A stretch of DNA of 64,000 bases from Ramlibacter pinisoli (lineage in GTDB: Bacteria; Pseudomonadota; Gammaproteobacteria; Burkholderiales; Burkholderiaceae_C): assembly GCF_009758015.1 (NCBI RefSeq), contig NZ_WSEL01000009.1, forward strand, positions 1,227,501-1,291,500. The letters are read 5' to 3'. Every line of letters starts with the position of its first letter. Within the stretch, counting starts at the first letter, position 1. Below are positions 32,003-39,578 of the stretch, piece after piece. The notes under the pieces are model-generated. The model was given only the letters and a program-made list of their open reading frames with translations. It did no database searches and had not been told where the DNA came from. The translations under genes were made by a program, and so were the position numbers.

Positions 32003-32737
32003 ATGTCCGCGCTGGACGCGCTGAACGCGCTCGACTTCCCCGTTTCGACCTACCTGAACGGGTTCGCACGGCGCTCCTGGGCGTTCGACCAGTCACTGGC
32101 CTTCCTGTCGGTCAACCATCTTTTCAAGGGCGCCCTCCTGATGGGCCTGCTCTGGTGGGCCTGGTTCCGCAGAGGACCGCGGGCTCTCGCCGATGCATCG
32201 CGCGATCACGTGATCGCCACGCTGGCCAGCTGCGGTGCGGCCCTGGCCGTGGTGCGCCTGATGATCCTGCTGCTGCCCTTCCGGGAGCGCCCGCTGCACA
32301 CCAGGGCGCTCGACTGGACACTGCCCTACGGGGTGGCGGTCACGGCGCTCGACGGGCTCAGCTCCTTTCCCAGCGACCACGCGACCTTGTTCTTCGCGCT
32401 GGCGGTGGGACTGGCCTTCGTGAGCCGGAAGCTGGGGCTGCTGGTGTTCGCCTACGTGACGATGGCCATCGCCTTTCCGCGCCTCTACCTGGGATTGCAC
32501 TTCCTGAGCGACCTTGTCGTCGGTGGCCTGCTGGGTGGCGCGATCAGCGCCGCAGGGAACCGTCTGCTCGTGGGCGGACGCCTGACCGCCCGGGTTCGAG
32601 GTTGGTCGGAATCCGCGCCGCAGTATTTCTATCCGGTGAGCTTCCTCGTCACCTACCAGGTTGCAGAACTTTTCGAGAACACGCGAGACCTGGTCGCGGG
32701 TCTGGGTAAGCTGGGCAAGGCGCTGGTCGGCTTGTAG
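32003..32737 (+). CDS. PAP2-family membrane phosphatase
   Basis: A 244-residue inner-membrane protein with about six hydrophobic segments. The PAP2 catalytic motifs are present: LPFRERP (motif 1), SFPSDHATLFF (motif 2, SDH in place of SGH) and PRLYLGLHFLSDLVVGG (motif 3 His). Such enzymes dephosphorylate lipid phosphates such as undecaprenyl pyrophosphate or phosphatidylglycerophosphate on the periplasmic face. AAAGGA lies upstream of the ATG. A 35-residue C-terminal tail after the last helix is unusual in length but unremarkable. Confidence 0.88.
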   Translation: MSALDALNALDFPVSTYLNGFARRSWAFDQSLAFLSVNHLFKGALLMGLLWWAWFRRGPRALADASRDHVIATLASCGAALAVVRLMILLLPFRERPLHTRALDWTLPYGVAVTALDGLSSFPSDHATLFFALAVGLAFVSRKLGLLVFAYVTMAIAFPRLYLGLHFLSDLVVGGLLGGAISAAGNRLLVGGRLTARVRGWSESAPQYFYPVSFLVTYQVAELFENTRDLVAGLGKLGKALVGL

Positions 32738-32854
32738 CTCTGGCGGCTGTTGGCGGCCAGGAGCAGTCATGCGTCCCGGTCAAACCTTGCGCCCTCGAGC
32801 GAGGCGTCTGAACGAGAGCGGCGTTGTTCGAGTACCACTCACTCTGCTCTCGCA

Positions 32855-32883
32855 TTGACATTTCCTTACACCACCTCGACGAT
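32855..32883 (+). promoter_or_regulatory. Candidate sigma-70 promoter of the small lipoprotein gene
   Basis: A perfect TTGACA (32855-32860) is followed after 17 bp by GACGAT (32878-32883), 28 bases before the TTG start at 32912. The -35 match and spacing are good for this GC-rich genome; the -10 is weak (3 of 6). Confidence 0.45.
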
Positions 32884-32911
32884 CCAGCCCTCATTAGTTC
32901 GAGAGGGCGAT

Positions 32912-33304
32912 TTGCGACATCTTTCAATCCTGTTCGCGGCGACTGTGCTGGCCGGCTGCGCATCCCCCACCGTCGTGCAGACTGTCAAGCCGGGGGACAC
33001 AGGCTTGGCCTGCGCCCAGTTGCAGAACGAGTACGCGGACGTCCAGAAATTCCGTGACGAAGCTGACAAAGAGAAGGGCATGACCGGCGGGAACGTCGTA
33101 CGTGCGCTGTTCTTCTGGCCCGCAATCCTGGGAACCATGTCCAACGCAAACGAGGCGATCTCGGCAGCCGACTCGCGCAAGGTGCACCTCGCCAACGTCA
33201 TGAACCAAAAGAATTGCCCGATCCCCGGCCAGCCGACGCTCGCGCCGACATCGACGCCCGCGGCAGCGACAGCGGAGCCGAAGCCGGCCGACCGGAAGTC
33301 CTGA
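32912..33304 (+). CDS. Small lipoprotein, unknown function
   Basis: A 130-residue lipoprotein: the leader LRHLSILFAATVLAGC ends in a lipobox with the lipidated Cys at residue 16. The mature part has a short hydrophobic stretch (VVRALFFWPAILGTMSNAN, about 66-84) and a Thr/Pro/Ala-rich tail. TTG at 32912 is the start that puts the leader at the N-terminus; GAGAGGG lies seven bases upstream. ATG starts further up (32750) would place about 55 unrelated residues before the signal. Function unknown. Confidence 0.72.
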   Translation: MRHLSILFAATVLAGCASPTVVQTVKPGDTGLACAQLQNEYADVQKFRDEADKEKGMTGGNVVRALFFWPAILGTMSNANEAISAADSRKVHLANVMNQKNCPIPGQPTLAPTSTPAAATAEPKPADRKS

Positions 33305-33638
33305 TCAGGAGTGGCAGGCTGGATCGCCGGCCGGCCTTCCCTCGCACTGCGGCCGGATGTGAACCCTTTCTGAGGATTCGGATCCGGCCGCAGGCATTTC
33401 CCCGTGCAAAATTGAGGTGGTGGCGAGACGTAGCGGTCGCCGTCCTGAAGGACTGCCTCTAGCCCAAAACCAGACGTCTCCAGATCGAAGGCCTGCTGGG
33501 GCACATGGAGCAGTGTGCACCGAGATCCAGTCGCGCGCATTGACTCCGACCGGCACGCTCTCGGTCGGCCTGCCATCCCCGTTTCGCACCATCGTTTCGC
33601 GCCCCTGGTGCCCCAGTTCTGCATCAACTTTTCCGCAG
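33305..33638. other. Intergenic region, nothing recognised
   Basis: Between the lipoprotein gene and the DnaJ-like gene. The downstream gene's frame is open from 33417, but its translation there (Arg/Pro/Ser-rich) looks non-coding. No convincing promoter, repeat or RNA structure was found. Confidence 0.4.
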
Positions 33639-34655
33639 GTGAAGTTGCACGACGCCACCCTCCTCCCGCTGCAGATCCAGCCGGACGCCGCCGACCCCGT
33701 GCTGGCGCAACAGCAGCGCCGCTTCAACACCCTCGTGCAAGAGGTCGGGCAGTGGAGCGCCGCCCTCGCCGAGTGGAAGGAGAGGTTGGCGCGGTACCAG
33801 CAATTGCGCGAGCCCGTGCGTCGCGAGCTGCATGCCGCGTGGCGGCAATGGGTGTTCGCGCTCGACCACGCGAGCCTGCAGCCCGGGCTGGCGCGCGCTG
33901 AACGTGAGCAGTTGGGCGAGATGTTCCACGAAGCCGCCACGGCGCTCCTGGCGGTGGAGGACGACGGCGAGATGGCGGCCGTCCTGAGCCGGCATGGGCA
34001 CGGCTCGACTTCCGTGCCGTCGACCCGGGAAGATGCCGGCCACGCCGCCGCCGACGAAGCCGTCCTGGAGGAGTTGGAGCCGGACTGGGAGCGGCAGGCC
34101 GCCAGCGCCGCCGCCCGACGCGAAGAACGGTCGGCGAAGCGTCGTGCAGAACAGGACTCGAAGCGCCGTCGTCAGGCGGCGCAGGAGGTGTCGCAGTCGC
34201 TGCGCGACGTCTACCGACGGGTCGCCAGCGCACTGCACCCGGACCGCGAGCCGGATTCGCAACAGCGCCAGCGCAAGACGGTGCTCATGCAGCAGGCCAA
34301 CCAGGCGTACGCCGACGGAAACCTTCTGGCGTTGCTGGGGCTGCAGCTCGAGGCAGAGCAGGTCGATGCGGCGCACGCGGCTGCCGCGGACCAGCGGCGC
34401 CTGCAGCACTACATCAGCGTGCTGCAGGAGCAACTGGCGGACCTGCAGTCGGAAACGCGCCATCTCGAGGCCACGTTCCGGGCGGCTGCGGGCATCGCGC
34501 CCGGGGTGGGCCTGCAGCCGCGCAAGGCCGATCGGATCGTCTCGTCCGAGGTTCAGCGGTTGCGGGCCGAGGTGCTGCTCCTGCGTCGCCAGACGAAGTC
34601 GTTGCTGGACGTGGAGGCCACGAAACGGTGGCTGCGGGAAGTCCGCAAGGCTTAG
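33639..34655 (+). CDS. DnaJ-like protein with HPD motif and coiled coils
   Basis: A 338-residue cytoplasmic protein. Residues 1-190 are largely helical and charged. A J-domain-like segment (about 195-245) has [17 protein letters not shown] with the HPD tripeptide that activates Hsp70 ATPase, then [22 protein letters not shown]. The C-terminal 90 residues are coiled coil ([23 protein letters not shown]). The J-helices I-II arrangement is partial. The GTG start at 33639 is a guess based on where the coding character begins; there is no good ribosome-binding site. It is likely a specialised DnaK co-chaperone. Confidence 0.65.
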   Translation: MKLHDATLLPLQIQPDAADPVLAQQQRRFNTLVQEVGQWSAALAEWKERLARYQQLREPVRRELHAAWRQWVFALDHASLQPGLARAEREQLGEMFHEAATALLAVEDDGEMAAVLSRHGHGSTSVPSTREDAGHAAADEAVLEELEPDWERQAASAAARREERSAKRRAEQDSKRRRQAAQEVSQSLRDVYRRVASALHPDREPDSQQRQRKTVLMQQANQAYADGNLLALLGLQLEAEQVDAAHAAAADQRRLQHYISVLQEQLADLQSETRHLEATFRAAAGIAPGVGLQPRKADRIVSSEVQRLRAEVLLLRRQTKSLLDVEATKRWLREVRKA

Positions 34656-34762
34656 GCGTGGCCTGGCGTCGTTCACAGGCCTATGATCCCGCCCTCATCT
34701 CACGTCAACGGCTCGGCCGGCTTGCATGCAGGCTGCACCCGGTGCACGGAAGGGAGTGGATG

Positions 34763-35110
34763 ATGTCCAACCACCGGATTTTCACGACAGCCTTCGCGAA
34801 GGTCTACCCGCTGTATGTCCAGAAGGCGGAACGCAAGAACCGCACGAAGGAAGAAGTCGATCAGGTCATTTTCTGGCTGACCGGCTACGACGCGGCGGGA
34901 CTGCAGCAGCAGATCGACAAGGGAAGCGACTTCGCCACCTTCTTTGCGCAGGCTCCCGCCATGCATCCGAACAGTTCCCTGATCCAGGGCGTGGTCTGCG
35001 GCGTGCGGGTGGAGACGATCCAGGATCCACTGATGCGGAAGATCCGCCAGCTGGACAAGCTGGTCGACGAGCTCGCCAAGGGCAAGAAGATGGAGACCGT
35101 TCTCCGCTAG
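34763..35110 (+). CDS. DUF2200-family protein
   Basis: A 115-residue protein beginning [19 protein letters not shown], with [17 protein letters not shown], the recognisable DUF2200 signature. Members are short, soluble and found scattered in proteobacteria and firmicutes with no proven function. Two ATGs in tandem (34760 and 34763) follow AGGGAG; either can be used. It is separated by 107 bp from the DnaJ-like gene on the same strand. Confidence 0.85.
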   Translation: MSNHRIFTTAFAKVYPLYVQKAERKNRTKEEVDQVIFWLTGYDAAGLQQQIDKGSDFATFFAQAPAMHPNSSLIQGVVCGVRVETIQDPLMRKIRQLDKLVDELAKGKKMETVLR

Positions 35111-35584
35111 GGCCGGTGGTGCGCAAGGCCGGGGGCCAGGGCCGACGGCGCGGGTCGGGGCTGTGGACGGCCTGGGGCGCCTACCACATCCCCGTGACCG
35201 CACTGTCCACGGCCGGCGTGGGGAAGTGTGTGGACAAGCGTGTGGAATTCGGCGCCAGGCCGCGCCTGCATTGGCTTCCCACGGGTTGCTCATTTTCTGG
35301 GCAGCGGCGGTGCGACCCGTCGAAACGGTGATGGCGCGTCGCGCCGGCGCCACGAACGACGGCCTGGTGCTGGACTGGATATGCCTCGCGGATGGCCCTC
35401 CAGGCCACTCATGCCGGGCCTGTCGATGTCTGCGCCCCGGTCAGGCTGTGCCGACTGAGATGCGGCAGGCCTGAGACGAACCTGTCGCATGTCGATGGTG
35501 CGCCGGTCACATCCACGTCAGGCGTCACGACGACTGCCATTGCGGCGGCGGGCGCAGAATGCACCCCTCCTTCCAGGGTGCGCC
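35111..35584. other. Intergenic region with clustered TGTGGA motifs
   Basis: No gene is supported. TGTGGAC occurs at 35162-35168, its complement GTCCAC at 35205-35210, TGTGGACAA at 35229-35237 and TGTGGAATT at 35241-35249, the last two 12 bp apart. TGTGGACAA is close to the complement of a DnaA box (TTATCCACA). No AT-rich unwinding element or replication gene is present. Confidence 0.35.
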
Positions 35585-35848
35585 ATGACTACGTTGCAGA
35601 CCCGCTCGGACGTGCAGATCATCCTCGAATCTGCGCTCACGTGTCCGAACTGCGGCCATGTGTCGACTGAAGTCATGCCCGAGAACGCGTGCGTGTATTT
35701 CCATCAGTGCACGCACTGCCAAGCCGTCCTTCGCCCCAAGCCCGGCCACTGCTGCGTGTTCTGTTCGTATGGCACCGTGGCTTGCCCACCCGTTCAGGTG
35801 TCTGGCGGCTGCTGCGGCAGTTCCCTCCGCGACGACGCAGCAACCTGA
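35585..35848 (+). CDS. GDCCVxC-domain protein, cysteine form
   Basis: An 87-residue cysteine-rich protein. It has CPNCG near residue 17-21, CTHC and then the family core KPGHCCVFCSYGTVACPP (GHCCVxC here instead of GDCCVxC), and ends with GGCCG. Family members are known in selenoprotein and cysteine versions and are presumed redox or metal proteins; all positions here are Cys codons. The ATG at 35585 follows AGGG. A 16-bp perfect hairpin follows the stop after 18 bases. Confidence 0.75.
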   Translation: MTTLQTRSDVQIILESALTCPNCGHVSTEVMPENACVYFHQCTHCQAVLRPKPGHCCVFCSYGTVACPPVQVSGGCCGSSLRDDAAT

Positions 35849-35866
35849 CCCTGCCCCTTCCATCGA

Positions 35867-35907
35867 GCGGTGGATTCCAGCGCGCTTCGCACGCTGGAAT
35901 CCACCGC
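35867..35907. terminator. Perfect 16-bp hairpin after the GDCCVxC gene
   Basis: GCGGTGGATTCCAGCG (35867-35882) pairs exactly with CGCTGGAATCCACCGC (35892-35907) across a 9-base loop. No T-run follows. Its position suggests termination or message protection, and it does not match the REP family seen elsewhere. Confidence 0.6.
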
Positions 35908-35977
35908 ACATGTCGAACGTGAGGCAGCAGGGCCTCGGAAGTGACAACGATGCCGGTGCTGCACTACGATCGGCCCC

Positions 35978-36478
35978 ATGGATGTCAGCAGGAGAGGACT
36001 GGTCGCCGGCGCGGGTTGGCTGGCCGTGGCCACGTTGGCCGGCTGCAGTGCGCCACCCAGGGATGGCCGCCAGGGCTCCGCCTTTCCAGGGCCCTCCCCC
36101 ATGTCGGACCTGCAGGCCGGGGAAGCCGCGTTCCTGGCTCTGGGCCTGGTGGGGACGCCCTACCGGTATGGCGGCAACACGCCAGAGGCCGGATTCGATT
36201 GCAGCGGCCTGATCGGCTACGTGTACTGGCGATCGGCCGGGATTGCACCGCCGCGGACGGTCGCGCAGATCGCTCGCTGGGGGCAGTCCGTGAATGAAAG
36301 TGACCTGCGCGCAGGAGACCTCGTGATCTTCGGCAGCGACGGTTCTCCGTCGCACGCGGCCATCCACGCCGGCGAGTCGCGCTTCGTCCACGCCCCAAGC
36401 ACCGGGGGAACCGTTCGCCTGAACAGGATCCAGGAGCGGTACTGGAAGACCCGGCTGCTGGACTACCGCCGGGCCTGA
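35978..36478 (+). CDS. NlpC/P60-family lipoprotein peptidase
   Basis: A 166-residue lipoprotein: the leader (with RRG near the start) ends LATLAGC with lipidated Cys23. The NlpC/P60 domain (about 45-160) has GTPYRYGGNTPEAGFDCSGL with the catalytic Cys, and the His in GSPSHAAIHAGESRFVHA. Such enzymes cleave D-gamma-Glu-diaminopimelate bonds in peptidoglycan stem peptides (Spr/MepS type). It stands alone before a convergent LysR gene. Confidence 0.9.
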   Translation: MDVSRRGLVAGAGWLAVATLAGCSAPPRDGRQGSAFPGPSPMSDLQAGEAAFLALGLVGTPYRYGGNTPEAGFDCSGLIGYVYWRSAGIAPPRTVAQIARWGQSVNESDLRAGDLVIFGSDGSPSHAAIHAGESRFVHAPSTGGTVRLNRIQERYWKTRLLDYRRA

Positions 36479-36557
36479 TCGTCTTCGCCGTCACGCCTCG
36501 GACGCAGGTCGCTGATGTTCGACCTCGCGAGCGATCCGAGGCCGACCCCCACGCGCC

Positions 36558-37499
36558 TCATGTCTTCCGCGCCTTGGCGGCCAGGACCGGGTCCGTCAAC
36601 TGGTCCCCCCATCCCGCCACCAGCTGTTGAACGATCTCCGCCACGGCGCGGCAGGCCGGTGACAGCTTGCCCTGCCTGGGGAAGGCCAGCGTCACGTGCC
36701 GTGTCAGGTCTGGTCGCACCAGTCGCGTGGCTTGCAGCGTGCCGGCGCGCAGTTCGGCGGCGATCGAGAACGGGCCCAGGATCGAGTAGACCCCGCGCGC
36801 GTGCGCCACCAGTTGCTTCTGCACCGTCAGCGAGTCCGCTTCGACGATCGGCTCCAGCTTGAAGCCGAGGCTGCGCGCGCTCTCGTCGAGCGCATTGCGC
36901 CAATGGCTGGGACGGCGCGGCAGGACCAGACGCAGTCCCTGCAGTGTCGTGAAGGGCAAGGTGGCCTGCGCCGTGAGCGCATCGCCGGGAGCGGACACCA
37001 GGTAGGTGTGCGCCACGCTCAGCAACCGCTCCTCCCGCCCGCTCGGACGCTGGAAGCGGAACAGGATCGCCAGGTCCACCACGCCGGCATCGAGCATCGC
37101 ATCGAGCTCCGCGCCCTGTGCTTCGGCGATGTCGAGGCGGATGCCCGGGTGCTGCGCCTGCAGGCGCTCGAACAGCCGGGTCATCAGCGGATGCGCGGCC
37201 GAGGGAATGATCCCCAGCCGCACCTGTCCGAGCAGCAGGCCTGACTCGGAACGCAGCGCCTCGGCGATCTGCTCCGTCTCCTGCAGCCACGGCCGCAGCC
37301 GGGCGACGGCGAGTTCGCCGAAGTCGGTCAGCGTGACGCCGCGCCCGGTGCGCCGGAACAACTTGCCGCCGCAGCGCGACTCGAAGTCGCTCACCTGCCG
37401 GCTGATGTGCGATTGCACCGTCTGCCGCCGGGCGGCCACCTTGCTGAGGCTGCCTGCCTCAGCCACCTCCAGGAAGAGCTTCACGCTCGCAACGTCCAT
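36558..37499 (-). CDS. LysR-family regulator of the DHDPS-like/Bug pair
   Basis: A 313-residue LysR regulator. The N-terminal helix-turn-helix is VKLFLEVAEAGSLSKVAARRQTVQSHISRQV, split here as residues 5-35; the effector domain spans about 90-300. GGAGGA precedes the ATG at 37499, which was preferred to one seven codons upstream. It is divergent from a dihydrodipicolinate synthase-like gene (144-bp gap) and probably regulates it and the following Bug gene. Confidence 0.9.
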   Translation of the reverse strand: MDVASVKLFLEVAEAGSLSKVAARRQTVQSHISRQVSDFESRCGGKLFRRTGRGVTLTDFGELAVARLRPWLQETEQIAEALRSESGLLLGQVRLGIIPSAAHPLMTRLFERLQAQHPGIRLDIAEAQGAELDAMLDAGVVDLAILFRFQRPSGREERLLSVAHTYLVSAPGDALTAQATLPFTTLQGLRLVLPRRPSHWRNALDESARSLGFKLEPIVEADSLTVQKQLVAHARGVYSILGPFSIAAELRAGTLQATRLVRPDLTRHVTLAFPRQGKLSPACRAVAEIVQQLVAGWGDQLTDPVLAAKARKT

Positions 37500-37643
37500 G
37501 GGTCCTCCGGTCGCAGCCATGCCGAATGAGGCAAGTCTGAAAGCTCGGATGCGACTCTAGGCGCGAATCGGCCCGGTTTCTACAGTCCTTTCCACGCCGA
37601 AGCGATTCCTGCCAAGCGACCACCCCACCGAAAGGACCCCACC

Positions 37644-38567
37644 ATGCAAGCCCTCGATCTCCGCGGCCTCGTGCCCGCCCCCGTCACCCCGTTCACCCGC
37701 GCGGGCGAAGTCGACCACGCAGCCATCCGGCGCCTGGGCTCCTGGCTCGGCAAGTTCGATGGCGTCAAGGGCCTCACGGTCCTCGGCCATGCCGGCGAAG
37801 GCACCTTCATGACGGCCGACGAGCAGGCCGGCGTGATCCGCAGCTTCTCCGAGTCGGTCGACGGCAAGCTGCCCATCATCGCCGGCATCACCCTGGAAGG
37901 CACCAAGGTCGCCGTCGAGGAAGCCAAGCGCGCCGTCAAGGCGGGCGCCAAGGCGGGCCTGGTGTATCCGTCGCACGGCTGGCTGCGCTTCGGCTACCAG
38001 AAGGGTGCGCCGCAGGACCGCTATCGCGCGATCTACGAGGAGAGCGGCCTGCCCCTGATCCTGTTCCAGTACCCGGATGCCACCAAGGCCACGTACGACC
38101 TGGCGACGCAGCTCGAGATCGCGGCGCAGCCGGGCGTGTTCGCGATGAAGAACGGCGTGCGCAACATGCGCCGTTGGGACACCGAGATCCCGGTGATCCG
38201 GCGCGAGCGTCCCGAGCTGCAGATCCTGACCTGCCATGACGAGTACCTGCTGCACACGATGTTCGACGTCGACGGCGCGCTGGTCGGCTACGGCGGCCTC
38301 ACGCCCGAGCCGCTGATCGAGCTGATCGCCGCCGGCAAGGCCAGGGACTACAAGAAGGCGCGCGCCATCCACGATCGCCTGCTGCCCGTCACGAAGACCG
38401 TGTACCACCGCGGCTCACACATGGAAGGCACGGTCGCCCTCAAGCACGGGCTGGTGGCGCGCGGCATCCTGGAACACGCCACCGTGCGCAGCCCGCTGCT
38501 GCCGCTGGCGGCCGGTGCCGACGCCGAGATCGCCGAGGCCTTGCGGTCGGCGGGCCTGGTGGACTGA
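37644..38567 (+). CDS. DHDPS/N-acetylneuraminate lyase-family aldolase
   Basis: A 307-residue class I aldolase-type (beta/alpha)8 barrel. The Schiff-base Lys is in FAMKNGVRN (near residue 172), the general-base Tyr in LFQYPDATKA, and the carboxylate-binding loop is GHAGEGTFMTADEQ (the usual GTTGE is changed). It is not a housekeeping DapA: the key loop differs and the context is catabolic. It probably cleaves or dehydrates a sugar acid or oxo acid. AAAGGA precedes the start. A Bug gene follows after 35 bp. Confidence 0.85.
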   Translation: MQALDLRGLVPAPVTPFTRAGEVDHAAIRRLGSWLGKFDGVKGLTVLGHAGEGTFMTADEQAGVIRSFSESVDGKLPIIAGITLEGTKVAVEEAKRAVKAGAKAGLVYPSHGWLRFGYQKGAPQDRYRAIYEESGLPLILFQYPDATKATYDLATQLEIAAQPGVFAMKNGVRNMRRWDTEIPVIRRERPELQILTCHDEYLLHTMFDVDGALVGYGGLTPEPLIELIAAGKARDYKKARAIHDRLLPVTKTVYHRGSHMEGTVALKHGLVARGILEHATVRSPLLPLAAGADAEIAEALRSAGLVD

Positions 38568-38602
38568 GCGCGGACATGCGGCCGCGGACCCGAGGAGACA
38601 CC

Positions 38603-39571
38603 ATGAGACCGATACAGATCATTGCCGCGGCCGCCCTCTGCGGCCTGCTCCCGACCGTCCACGCCGCGAAGTTCCCGGAATCGGGGCAGACGCTCAAGCT
38701 GGTCGTGCCGTTCGCCGCCGGCGGCGGCGTCGACAGCGCGGCGCGACGGCTGGCGGAGCAGATGCGCAAGCAGCTTGGCGTGACCGTGATCGTGGAGAAC
38801 AAGGCGGGCGCCAACGGCACCGTCGGAGGCAAGGCGGTGCAACTGGCCCCGGCCGACGGCACCACCTTGCTGTTCTCCGCCGCGACGCACGTGCTCGCCA
38901 GGCAGGTCATGAACAGCTCCCCCTATGACCCGCAGACGGACTTCGTGCCGGTGGCGCGCGTGGGCGAGGCGCCGCTGATGCTGGTGCTGGCGCCCCGCCA
39001 TCCGCAGCACAAGCTCGGCGACGTCCTCGCCGCGGCCCGGCAGGAACCCGAGAAGTGGACGGCGGCCATTCCCGCCGCCGGCGCACCGGGCCACCTGGCC
39101 ACGCTGCTGCTGGCCAAGGAAGCGGGCGTGCGCTTCACCTACGTGGCCTACAAGGGCACGCAGCCGGCGCTGGTGGACGTTGGCGGCGGCCACGTCGACC
39201 TGCTGCTCGACTCCATGGTGTCGCTGCTGCCGCTGGCCACGGCCGGCAAGGTGCGGCCGATCGCGATCACGTCCGCCAAGCGCAGCGCGCTCGCGCCGGG
39301 CGTGCCGACGGTGCAGGAGAGCGGCGTCGCGAACTTCGCCTACGCCTCCTGGTATGGCGTGTGGGCGCCGCGCGGCTTGCCTCCGGAGCGGGTCACGGTC
39401 CTCAACGAAGCCATCAATGCGGCCGTGAAGGAGCTGGGCAAGTCCGGCGCCTTCGCGTCCCTGGGCATCGAGCCCGTGACGGAGACGCCCGAGCAGTTCC
39501 GGCGCTTCATCGCCGCGGAAGTCAGCCAGGCCACCGAGCTGCTCAGGAGCGCGGGCTTTCGGCCGGAGTGA
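38603..39571 (+). CDS. Bug-family (TctC-like) periplasmic solute-binding protein
   Basis: A 322-residue binding protein with a signal peptide ending PTVHA. Motifs: VVPFAAGGGVDSAARRLAEQ, VENKAGANGTVGGKAV, YVAYKGTQPALVDVGGGHVDLL, ITSAKRSALAPGVPTVQES. GAGGAG precedes the ATG at 38603; an ATG at 38576 would add nine residues. It is transcribed after the DHDPS-like gene and probably supplies that enzyme's substrate. Its stop is 7 bp from the convergent putA stop. Confidence 0.92.
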   Translation: MRPIQIIAAAALCGLLPTVHAAKFPESGQTLKLVVPFAAGGGVDSAARRLAEQMRKQLGVTVIVENKAGANGTVGGKAVQLAPADGTTLLFSAATHVLARQVMNSSPYDPQTDFVPVARVGEAPLMLVLAPRHPQHKLGDVLAAARQEPEKWTAAIPAAGAPGHLATLLLAKEAGVRFTYVAYKGTQPALVDVGGGHVDLLLDSMVSLLPLATAGKVRPIAITSAKRSALAPGVPTVQESGVANFAYASWYGVWAPRGLPPERVTVLNEAINAAVKELGKSGAFASLGIEPVTETPEQFRRFIAAEVSQATELLRSAGFRPE

Positions 39572-39578
39572 TGGTGCT

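Noticed and set aside
35162..35249. Replication origin
   Set aside because: DnaA-like motifs are imperfect, and there is no AT-rich unwinding region, dnaA, gidA or parAB gene nearby.
35673..35909. Minus-strand frame covering the GDCCVxC gene
   Set aside because: It crosses the 16-bp hairpin and has no conserved motif, while the plus-strand frame has a recognisable family core.
37644..38567. Housekeeping dihydrodipicolinate synthase DapA
   Set aside because: The carboxylate-binding loop is changed and the gene sits with a LysR regulator and a Bug transporter protein, so a catabolic aldolase is more likely.
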